From Firmicutes bacterium UBA6418 (GTDB lineage Bacteria; Bacillota; Clostridia; Peptostreptococcales; Anaerovoracaceae), in the NCBI GenBank assembly GCA_002439735.1, contig DJPG01000128.1, positions 809-7,054 on the forward strand: a stretch of 6,246 nucleotides of DNA, read 5' to 3'. The position numbers were made by a program, and so were the translations under genes. Each line of letters starts with the position of its first letter. Position 1 is the first letter of the stretch. Positions 1 to 4,936 of this stretch are shown here, one piece after another. The notes under the pieces are model-generated. The model was not told the DNA's origin, did not search any database, and worked only from the letters and a program-made list of their open reading frames with translations.

Positions 1-17
1 GGAAAAAGGAACGAGCG

Positions 18-677
18 ATGAATTTCAGAGATAAAATAGAAGAAGTAAAACCGAGAGAAATCGAAGAAAAAAGCTTTGCGATTATCAGCGAGGAATTGGG
101 TGCGCGAGCGTTTGCACCGCACACGGAGCTGATTGTCAAACGCTGTATCCACACCTCCGCTGATTTTGATTATGCGGAGAATTTATGCTTTTCACCGGAA
201 GCGGCAGAGAAAGCTATGGACGCCATTCGGAGAGGTGTATCTGTCGTGACCGATACCAACATGGCGAAAGCCGGCATCAACAAAGTTTCTCTCGCTCAAT
301 ACGGGGGAAGCGTCCACTGTTTCATGGCGGATCCGGATGTCGCAGAAACGGCGAGACAGAATGGCACCACCCGCGCCAGCGAAAGCATGAAAAAAGCAGC
401 CAGCCTTGGCGAGCCGTTTATTTATGCCATCGGAAACGCGCCGACCGCGCTAGTAAGCCTGTACGATCTGATGCAGGAGGGCAAAGTGAAGCCGGAACTG
501 ATCATCGGCGTGCCGGTCGGCTTTGTCAATGTGGTGCAGTCCAAGGAACTGATCATGAGCGCTGATGTACCTTACATTGTAGCCCGCGGACGCAAAGGAG
601 GCAGCAATATCGCCGCCTGCATTGTCAACGCACTACTGTATATGATCGATAATGACAGATATTACTGGAAAGATTGA
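18..677 (+). CDS. cbiC: Precorrin-8X / cobalt-precorrin-8 methylmutase
   Basis: This cytoplasmic enzyme moves a methyl group from C-11 to C-12 of (cobalt-)precorrin-8 to give (cobalt-)hydrogenobyrinate/cobyrinate in vitamin B12 synthesis. The 219 residues match the usual family length and carry the family blocks in order: RCIHTSADFDY at 42-52, with His45 in the position of the catalytic histidine; VTDTNMAKAGI at 77-87; GTTRASESMKKA at 116-127; GNAPTAL at 139-145; GVPVGFVNVVQSKE at 164-177; GRKGGSNIAA at 191-200. The ATG at 18 has AAGGA at 6-10, 7 bases upstream. Residue 174 is Gln where I recall relatives usually having Glu (ESK), a small oddity. The anaerobic (CbiC) rather than aerobic (CobH) assignment is inferred from the Clostridia-like setting. 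Other cob/cbi genes probably lie upstream, outside the window. Confidence 0.95.
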   Translation: MNFRDKIEEVKPREIEEKSFAIISEELGARAFAPHTELIVKRCIHTSADFDYAENLCFSPEAAEKAMDAIRRGVSVVTDTNMAKAGINKVSLAQYGGSVHCFMADPDVAETARQNGTTRASESMKKAASLGEPFIYAIGNAPTALVSLYDLMQEGKVKPELIIGVPVGFVNVVQSKELIMSADVPYIVARGRKGGSNIAACIVNALLYMIDNDRYYWKD

Positions 678-713
678 GCAAGCATAGGTAGGTAAAAAGG
701 AGTATGTTCTGAA

Positions 714-1433
714 ATGGTAGGACTTGGAACTTTGATCAACGCGGCAGCCATTCTCGCAGGAGGTATGATTGGGTTGCTGGGCGGAACATTCATGAAAGAA
801 CGGCATCAGGATGCCATGCAGACGACCTGCGGCATCAGTGTGATGTTTATCGGAACGGCAGGCGCCATGGAAAAAATGCTCACCGTACATGACGGTGTCA
901 TTACATCCGGACAAAGCATGCTGATCACCATTTGTCTGGTTTTAGGCGCATTTATCGGGGAAGTCATCAACCTTGAGGATGCATTCGAACGTTTTGGGGA
1001 ATGGCTGAAAAAGAAAACTAACAATACTTCCGACGCGGAATTTGTCCATGCGTTTGTAACCGCTTCGCTTACCGTATCCATCGGCGCCATGGCGATCGTC
1101 GGCTCCCTGCAGGATGGGATCTTCGGAGACTGGTCCGTCCTGGCGACCAAGGGTGTCCTGGATCTGGTCATCATCCTGGTGATGACCTGTTCGATGGGAA
1201 AGGGTTGCATTTTTTCGGCGATCCCGGTCTTTGTCTTCGAAGGCTTGATGACGCTGCTGGCAGTCTTCCTCAAACCGTATATGACGGAACTGGCTTTGGA
1301 CTATATCGCGCTGGTCGGTTCGATCCTGATCTTTTGTGTCGGCTTGAATCTGATCCGTGAAAAGAAGATCCGTGTGGCAAATATGCTTCCGGCGATCGTG
1401 CTGGCCTATGCCGCAGCACTGCTGCCGTTTTAG
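714..1433 (+). CDS. DUF554 family integral membrane protein (YdfK/YqgA-like)
   Basis: A 239-residue polytopic membrane protein of the DUF554 family, whose transported substrate or role is not established. About seven or eight hydrophobic segments can be seen, near residues 4-24, 36-52, 68-86, 111-133, 141-159, 164-186, 196-214 and 221-238. The family signature SIGAMAIVGSLQDGI is at 122-136, and the N-terminus (GTLINAAAILAGGMIG) is typical. The start at 714 is preceded by AAGGAG at 697-702, a spacing of 11 bases. It begins 36 bases after cbiC with no terminator between them, so co-transcription with the cobalamin gene is plausible, but a link to cobalt or corrin transport is only a guess. No strong terminator follows: a 4-bp stem with a T-run (1456-1483) is too weak to call. 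Confidence 0.88.
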   Translation: MVGLGTLINAAAILAGGMIGLLGGTFMKERHQDAMQTTCGISVMFIGTAGAMEKMLTVHDGVITSGQSMLITICLVLGAFIGEVINLEDAFERFGEWLKKKTNNTSDAEFVHAFVTASLTVSIGAMAIVGSLQDGIFGDWSVLATKGVLDLVIILVMTCSMGKGCIFSAIPVFVFEGLMTLLAVFLKPYMTELALDYIALVGSILIFCVGLNLIREKKIRVANMLPAIVLAYAAALLPF

Positions 1434-1525
1434 ATGCTATTTACATTCCGGACGTGCATTTTCTTTCTGGTGATGCTTTTTTTGGCCATAAGTGTTACAA
1501 AAAAGCTTGACCAAAACACGAGGAT

Positions 1526-1927
1526 ATGGTAAAGAAACGTGGACTGGAAGATCTGTTTGAGATCGGTTCGGCGGCGACCAGCCGGGAGGAGATCGGCAAC
1601 GGAGTTCATCACGGAACGCGGCGCAAGCTGGCAGAAATGGGAATCCCATGCGGCGATCACCGCGCGCGGCAGGTGACAAAGGCGGATGACGAATATTATG
1701 ATTATCTGCTGATCATGAACGCCAACAACCACAGAAATCTGGTGCGTATCATCGGCAGCGACCCGCAGGGCAAGGTTCATGGATTACTGGATTTTTCAAG
1801 CGATCCGCGGGATATCGCCGATCCGTGGTATACCAACAATTTCGATGTGTCCTATGAAGACATCGCCGATGGATGCAGAGACTTCCTGCAGTATGTGCGA
1901 AAACAGAAAAAATTCAGAAAGGAGTAG
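1526..1927 (+). pseudogene. Low-molecular-weight protein tyrosine phosphatase, 5' end missing
   Basis: The 133 readable residues match the body of a low-molecular-weight tyrosine phosphatase: GSAATSREEIGNGVHHGTRR near 14-33, LAEMGIP at 35-41, the ADDEYYDYLLIM region at 53-64, and DPWYT at 99-103 carrying the general-acid Asp99. Intact members begin about 26 residues earlier with the P-loop Cys-x5-Arg (VCxGNICRSPMAE). That segment is absent. Reading upstream in frame gives only P-K-H-E-D and then a TGA at 1508-1510, and no P-loop can be read in another frame between 1434 and 1525. The sequence around the ATG (GAGGATATGGT) is what would be expected from an internal '..D-M-V' codon run, and GAGG lies only 2 bases from it, too close for efficient initiation. 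Without the Cys nucleophile any product would be inactive as a phosphatase. A repurposed truncated protein is the less likely alternative. Confidence 0.82.
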
Positions 1928-2003
1928 CCGACAACAGAAGAAGACGTAAAAAGCACGACCGGCCTGCTGGACAGATTTTCTCGGGAAATTCACTAAAAAT
2001 CCG

Positions 2004-2032
2004 TTTCCATTCCTCACAAAGCGTGATATAAT
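2004..2032 (+). promoter_or_regulatory. Sigma-A promoter of the PPOX-HD operon
   Basis: A perfect -10 box TATAAT is at 2027-2032, extended by TG one base upstream (TGATATAAT, from 2024). Seventeen bases further upstream is TTTCCA (2004-2009), which matches four of the six consensus -35 bases. Transcription would start near 2039 and leave a leader of about 70 bases before the start codon at 2110. This is one of the best vegetative promoters in the window. Confidence 0.75.
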
Positions 2033-2053
2033 GTTCTTGTTACGGCGACAGCA

Positions 2054-2077
2054 GCGCAGCGTTGCGTCCGCGCAGCG
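2054..2077 (+). repeat. Repeated GCGCAGCG in a GC-rich leader
   Basis: The octamer GCGCAGCG occurs at 2054-2061 and 2070-2077 in the untranslated leader of the NimA-like gene. Between and around the copies, CGCA-GCGT-TGCG (2056-2067) can fold into a small hairpin. The segment is clearly more GC-rich than its flanks. No known riboswitch or T-box is recognised. It could be a structured leader or simply a short repeat. Confidence 0.35.
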
Positions 2078-2109
2078 ACTGCAGGTCACATTTACAGGAG
2101 GAATCTATC

Positions 2110-2589
2110 ATGTTCAGAAAGATGCGTCGTGCCGAGAAGAAGGCCATTCCAAACGAAGAAACGATCAAACTTTTACAAGAAGCGAAACGCGGTGTGCTTG
2201 CGGTAGCAGGCGATGACGATTATCCTTATGCGGTTCCGATCAATTTCTACTATGATGAGGCTGCCGGAAAGATCTATTTTCACTCGTCGCTGGCCGGACA
2301 TAAGGTGGATGCCATGAAACGCGATCCGAAGGTCTGTTTTACGGTTTACAGTGAACCGGAGATCAAGGATCTTGACTGGGCGCCGTATGTGAAGAGCGCG
2401 GTCGTTTTCGGCAAGGCAGTTCCGATCGCTGATCCGGAAGAAAAGAGAAACGTGCTCAAGACCTTTGCGATGAAGTACTATCCGAATGAGGCGGAGGCTG
2501 ATGAGGAGATCGAGTTGGATTTTAAGGCGGTGCAAATGTTTGAGATCACCATCGAGCATATGACCGGAAAGGAAATTCAGGAGAAGTAA
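2110..2589 (+). CDS. NimA-like pyridoxamine 5'-phosphate oxidase family FMN-binding protein
   Basis: A 159-residue single-domain split-barrel protein of the pyridoxamine 5'-phosphate oxidase-related superfamily, closest in pattern to the NimA-type (nitroimidazole reductase-like) group. Diagnostic segments are RGVLAVAGDDDYPYAVPINF (27-46), KIYFHSSLAGHKVDAM (54-69, with the H-S-x-x-x-G-x-K flavin-binding pattern) and PKVCFTVYSE (about 72-81). Such proteins bind FMN (some bind F420 or heme) and act on unknown small molecules; genuine nitroimidazole resistance cannot be claimed from sequence. The start is the ATG at 2110, which has AGGAGG at 2096-2101 with an 8-base gap; a longer in-frame version from TTG 2062 has no such signal. 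The stop overlaps the next start (TAATG), so the two genes are translationally coupled. They share the promoter at 2004-2032. Confidence 0.88.
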   Translation: MFRKMRRAEKKAIPNEETIKLLQEAKRGVLAVAGDDDYPYAVPINFYYDEAAGKIYFHSSLAGHKVDAMKRDPKVCFTVYSEPEIKDLDWAPYVKSAVVFGKAVPIADPEEKRNVLKTFAMKYYPNEAEADEEIELDFKAVQMFEITIEHMTGKEIQEK

Positions 2590-3083
2590 TGTATATCGCA
2601 GAGATCATAGAAAAGATGATCGGACTTTCTGACGGGAATGTAGAAGATATCAACCATTTTATGAAAGTCTGGGGTTACGCGAGAACGATCGGAAAGATGG
2701 CGCGGTTGGAAATGCGGTCGCAGTATGTCCTCGAGGCTGCGGCGGTGGTTCACGATATTTCCTGCCCGCTCTGCAGAGAAAAATACGGAAATGCCGGCGG
2801 CAAACATCAGGAACAGGAAAGCGAACCGCTTGTGCGTGCCTTTTTTGCGGGGACGGATGTCGATGCGGAAGTCATTGAACGTATCGTATATCTGGTGACA
2901 CATCATCACAGCCCGGATGCCGTTGACGGTCTCGACTATCAGATCCTGATCGAGGCGGATTATCTGGTCAATGCGGATGAAATGGGATTTTCGGAAGAGA
3001 ATATCCGCAATTTCAGAGAACGTTTTTTCAGAACGAAAGCAGGCACAGACTTATTGAATATGATCTATACAAAAGCTGTCTGA
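2589..3083 (+). CDS. HD-domain metal-dependent phosphohydrolase
   Basis: A 164-residue cytoplasmic protein made almost entirely of one HD domain, the family that hydrolyses phosphate esters or nucleotides using a His/Asp-bound metal. Visible ligands are His23 (NHFMKVWGYAR), the His55-Asp56 doublet (AAAVVHDIS), the THHH cluster at 104-107, and Asp124 (EADYLVNADE). A Cys pair (SCPLC, 58-62) sits just after the HD doublet. The substrate is unknown. It starts within the stop codon of the NimA-like gene (one-base overlap), so it is coupled to it. Its own TGA (3081-3083) lies in the loop of the terminator that ends the operon. The final residues (TKAV) are encoded by the terminator's upstream arm. 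Confidence 0.87.
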   Translation: MYIAEIIEKMIGLSDGNVEDINHFMKVWGYARTIGKMARLEMRSQYVLEAAAVVHDISCPLCREKYGNAGGKHQEQESEPLVRAFFAGTDVDAEVIERIVYLVTHHHSPDAVDGLDYQILIEADYLVNADEMGFSEENIRNFRERFFRTKAGTDLLNMIYTKAV

Positions 3084-3100
3084 AAGGGCAGCTTTTTTGA
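3071..3100 (+). terminator. Rho-independent terminator of the PPOX-HD operon
   Basis: AAAAGCTGTC (3071-3080) pairs with GGCAGCTTTT (3087-3096) through a 10-bp stem with one G-T pair, closing a six-base loop (3081-3086). It runs into TTTTTT at 3093-3098. The HD gene's stop codon lies in the loop. The next reading frame starts only about 20 bases later with no promoter of its own, so it would depend on readthrough. Confidence 0.85.
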
Positions 3101-3118
3101 AAAGAGAAGGGTACTGAA

Positions 3119-3491
3119 ATGATTTATCAAATAGCGGCGCTTGTCATATTATCTGTTTTTTACGGATGCTATTTTCTGAAAATGTTTGTGCAGCGGAAAA
3201 AGGGCATTCGATCGGATCAGATCGGACAGGGAAAAGTCGGTTTTGTGAAATTTGTCGAAGTAACTATGAAGATCGCAACCTTGCTGGTTCCGGCAGCGGA
3301 AGTGATCAGTATCCTTTTGAACACGACTTGTTTTTCGGCTCCGCTCAGAATCTGCGGCGGCTTCGGTTTTTGCGATGATCATGTTCCATCTGCAGATCGT
3401 GAATGTGGAAGAAGACTTCCTGCTGGAGGCCTTTGGGCAGGAATATCTGACGTATAAGAAAAAAGTAAACCGCTATATTGGAAGAAGATAG
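3119..3491 (+). pseudogene. Isoprenylcysteine carboxylmethyltransferase-like membrane protein, internal deletion
   Basis: The first ~79 residues (from ATG 3119, RBS GAAGGG 3106-3111) read as the start of a small membrane protein: a hydrophobic segment near 4-20, a basic QRKKGIRSDQIG stretch, then a second hydrophobic segment ending SAPLRICG at about 3358. Continuing in the same frame gives low-quality sequence that stops at 3457. In the frame one base on, from about 3357 to the TAG at 3489-3491, the sequence is instead the typical C-terminus of the ICMT/PEMT-like family: ASVFAMIMFHLQIVNVEEDF, then LLEAFGQEYLTYKKKV and NRYIGRR. Intact relatives are about 190 residues long. Roughly 60-70 residues of the middle, where the family's Arg-(His/Asn)-Pro catalytic motif lies, are gone and the frame is shifted. 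The junction lies around GCGGCGG at 3354-3360. It is probably non-functional. Confidence 0.8.
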
Positions 3492-3501
3492 AAGAAAACG
3501 C

Positions 3502-3530
3502 TTGTTCTTTTTACGATACTATGTTATGAT
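3502..3530 (+). promoter_or_regulatory. Promoter of the small toxin-like gene
   Basis: TTGTTC (3502-3507) and TATGAT (3525-3530) are separated by exactly 17 bases, and the -10 is extended by TG at 3522-3523. Transcription would start near 3537, giving a leader of about 47 bases before the ATG at 3584. Confidence 0.75.
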
Positions 3531-3583
3531 AGAAACAGCCAAGAGGATAAGCCAATACGGTTGATTCTGGAAAGGTTGAAAGC

Positions 3584-3664
3584 ATGACGGACTATGAACT
3601 GCTCGTAATCATACTTATGATTATGGGGTTATTAGTTCAAATGGATAACCACAAAAGAAAATAA
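3584..3664 (+). CDS. Small hydrophobic toxin-like peptide (Fst / putative holin-like toxin type)
   Basis: A 26-residue peptide beginning MTDYELLVII and ending in the basic tail NHKRK: an N-terminal T-x-Y-E motif, one hydrophobic helix at about residues 6-19 (LLVIILMIMGLLVQ), then a charged end. This is the layout of the 'putative holin-like toxin' (Hol_Tox) peptides of Bacillota and resembles Fst/TxpA-type type I toxins, which insert in the cytoplasmic membrane. GGAAAGG (3569-3575) is an RBS with an 8-base gap, and the gene has its own promoter at 3502-3530. The stop codon TAA is inside the upstream arm of the terminator. A convergent antisense promoter, a shared terminator and a repeat overlapping codons 2-4 support a toxin-antitoxin role. 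Toxicity itself is inference. It is slightly shorter than most relatives I know. Confidence 0.75.
   Translation: MTDYELLVIILMIMGLLVQMDNHKRK
3587..3595 (+). repeat. Direct repeat copy in the toxin start region
   Basis: ACGGACTAT covers codons 2-4 of the toxin-like gene and is repeated exactly at 3732-3740, inside the antisense RNA unit. Because that unit is read from the other strand, its RNA carries the complement (ATAGUCCGU). It can therefore form nine Watson-Crick pairs plus a G-U pair with the G of the AUG. Confidence 0.7.
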
Positions 3665-3703
3665 CCGCAAGGCTGCCACCTTATGCGGTTATTTTGATTT
3701 TTT
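3658..3703. terminator. Bidirectional terminator shared by toxin-like mRNA and antisense RNA
   Basis: AAAATAACCGCA (3658-3669) pairs perfectly over 12 bp with TGCGGTTATTTT (3684-3695). The loop (3670-3683) can pair further through AGG/CCT. On the + strand it runs into TTTTGATTTTTT (3692-3703). On the - strand it is followed by TTTTCTTTTG, so it can work in both directions. The toxin-like stop codon lies in the left arm. Confidence 0.85.
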
Positions 3704-3731
3704 CCATAATAACTAATCAAGAATCAGCCGA

Positions 3732-3740
3732 ACGGACTAT
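3732..3740 (+). repeat. Direct repeat copy in the antisense RNA unit
   Basis: This is the second exact copy of ACGGACTAT, close to the predicted 5' end of the minus-strand RNA. A shorter shared word, TAATCA (3606-3611 and 3714-3719), could add a second contact but is too short to rely on. Confidence 0.65.
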
Positions 3741-3751
3741 CTCTTGGCTTT

Positions 3752-3780
3752 ATTTTAGCATAAAGTTCTTGAAAGTGCAA
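3752..3780 (-). promoter_or_regulatory. Antisense (antitoxin) RNA promoter
   Basis: Read on the minus strand: TTGCAC (3780-3775), 17 bases, then TAAAAT (3757-3752), with an extended TG just upstream of the -10 (TGCTAAAAT). The -10 matches the consensus at five of six positions; the -35 keeps TTG only. Its layout closely mirrors the toxin-like promoter, and both are followed by GCCAAGAG. A small inverted repeat, TCTTG-6-CAAGA (3767-3782), overlaps the -35. Confidence 0.65.
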
Positions 3781-3818
3781 GATAAATTGCAGATTCTGTG
3801 AATATAAGGAGAAAACAA

Positions 3819-4394
3819 ATGGATTTGATGGAATTATTAAAAATGCGGCGCACGTATCGCCGTTTCAAACAGGAACCGATCGCGGATGCGATCATCGATG
3901 AAATGCTGACGGCAGCGCGATATGCGTCCAGTGCTATGAATAAACAGCCGCTACAGTATGTGGTTGTAAAAACACCGCAAAAGGTGAAAGAAGTCTTCGG
4001 TTATACGAAATGGGCAGGTTCTCTGCCGCCGGAGCAGGGACAGCCAAAAGCCGGAGAAGAACCGGTGCTGTTTATCGGGATCGTGGAGAACATGGATCTT
4101 GCGAACGCGTTTACCGATACAGATGCGGGACTTGCGATCAGTAATCTGACACTTGCCGCGTGGAATCATGGGGTTGGCAGCTGTATCATCGGTGCCTGCA
4201 ATAAACAGAAGATCGGAGCTATCTTCGGTCTTAACGAAAACCAGAAGCTCCACACTGTTGTGGCATTCGGCTATCCGTCCCATACCAGCAAGATCATCGA
4301 TGCAGAAGGGGACAACACGCAGTATTTTCTTGATGAAAATCGGGATTATGTCGTTCCGAAACGTAAAACGGAAGACGTGGTGACGTATTTATAA
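3819..4394 (+). CDS. Nitroreductase family protein
   Basis: A 191-residue FMN-dependent oxidoreductase of the nitroreductase fold. Family landmarks are the N-terminal RRTYRRF (10-16) that contacts FMN phosphate, SSAMNKQPLQYVVV (37-50), corresponding to the usual S-x-x-N-x-Q-P-W/L block, DTDAGLAISNLTLAA (100-114), and GVGSCIIGA (118-126). It probably reduces nitro or quinone-like compounds with NAD(P)H; the natural substrate is unknown. The ATG at 3819 has AAGGAG at 3806-3811, 7 bases away; an in-frame GTG at 3798 lies upstream of that RBS and is rejected. It is followed after 31 bases by flavodoxin and then an exporter, so it probably heads an operon. Its promoter is not obvious, because the stretch upstream is occupied by the antisense RNA promoter on the other strand. 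Confidence 0.92.
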   Translation: MDLMELLKMRRTYRRFKQEPIADAIIDEMLTAARYASSAMNKQPLQYVVVKTPQKVKEVFGYTKWAGSLPPEQGQPKAGEEPVLFIGIVENMDLANAFTDTDAGLAISNLTLAAWNHGVGSCIIGACNKQKIGAIFGLNENQKLHTVVAFGYPSHTSKIIDAEGDNTQYFLDENRDYVVPKRKTEDVVTYL

Positions 4395-4425
4395 AACAGC
4401 ATGCATGAAAATGGAGGAAAGAATC

Positions 4426-4896
4426 ATGAGTAAAAAATTAGTTGCCTACTTTTCGGCAAGCGGCGTGACCGCCAGACTGGCAAAGAATCTGGCTGAGGCG
4501 ATCGGCGCAGATCTATTTGAAATAAAGCCTGTGAAGCCATATACAGAAGCAGATCAGAACTGGAAAAATCCGCTAGCCAGATGTAATAAAGAAAAAATTA
4601 GCAAAAAAGATGTCCCGGTCAGCGGGATCGTTGAAAACATGGACGAGTATGACACCGTATACCTGGGTTTTCCGATCTGGTACTGGGCTGCTCCCAATGT
4701 CGTAAACACTTTCGTAAAGCAATATGATTTTTCCAATAAAAAAATCGTACTGTTCGCCACCTCCGGCGGCAGCGATATAGGCAAGACCGCAGAGAAACTG
4801 CAGCCGTACCTGGGAACCAAGGCTGAGATTGTCGATGCCAAAGTCATGAACGAAGACCCAAGCATTGAGAAACTGAAAGCCTGGGCGGTTTATTAA
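4426..4896 (+). CDS. Flavodoxin
   Basis: A 156-residue flavodoxin-fold FMN protein, likely a low-potential electron carrier or small FMN-dependent reductase in the cytoplasm. The phosphate-binding loop YFSASGVTARLA (8-19, with Ser10, Ser12 and Thr15) is clear. GFPIWYWAAP (81-90) supplies aromatic residues near the isoalloxazine ring, and ATSGGSDIGK (111-120) is the third FMN loop. The start at 4426 has GGAGGA at 4413-4418 about 8 bases upstream; an in-frame ATG at 4405 would place that RBS inside the coding sequence. It lies 31 bases after the nitroreductase and 40 bases before the exporter, which fits one transcript. It could deliver electrons to the nitroreductase, but this is inferred from adjacency only. 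Confidence 0.93.
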   Translation: MSKKLVAYFSASGVTARLAKNLAEAIGADLFEIKPVKPYTEADQNWKNPLARCNKEKISKKDVPVSGIVENMDEYDTVYLGFPIWYWAAPNVVNTFVKQYDFSNKKIVLFATSGGSDIGKTAEKLQPYLGTKAEIVDAKVMNEDPSIEKLKAWAVY

Positions 4897-4936
4897 GAAC
4901 GGAAATATAAGGCTTACGAAAAGGAACACGTATTTT

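Larger units (their letters stand above)
3648..3745 (-). ncRNA. Antisense antitoxin RNA (predicted)
   Basis: A predicted ~95-100 nt RNA read on the minus strand from a promoter at 3752-3780 toward the shared terminator, convergent with the toxin-like mRNA. It would overlap the 3' part of that mRNA (through the terminator hairpin). Near its own 5' end it carries ATAGTCCGT, the complement of toxin codons 2-4. This two-site pairing, terminator stem-loop plus a direct repeat at the start codon, is the arrangement known for RNA II of the enterococcal par/Fst locus. The ends are estimated from promoter and terminator positions, so they are accurate only to several bases. Confidence 0.65.

Noticed and set aside
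185..565. Overlapping + frame within cbiC
   Set aside because: Alternate frame of a clear gene, rich in Arg/His/Gly and without family similarity.
633..1273. Minus-strand frames opposite the DUF554 gene
   Set aside because: No RBS or recognisable protein; antisense shadows of a well-supported membrane protein gene.
1456..1483. GCAT/ATGC stem followed by seven T, a possible terminator after DUF554
   Set aside because: Only 4 bp with a 13-base loop; too weak to call.
2062..2109. TTG start extending the NimA-like protein by 16 residues
   Set aside because: The extension encodes the GC-rich leader and AGGAGG itself; the ATG at 2110 has an ideal RBS.
3769..3797. TTGAAA with a weak -10 (GATTCT) as a promoter for the nitroreductase
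   Set aside because: The -10 matches the consensus at only three of six positions; not supported.
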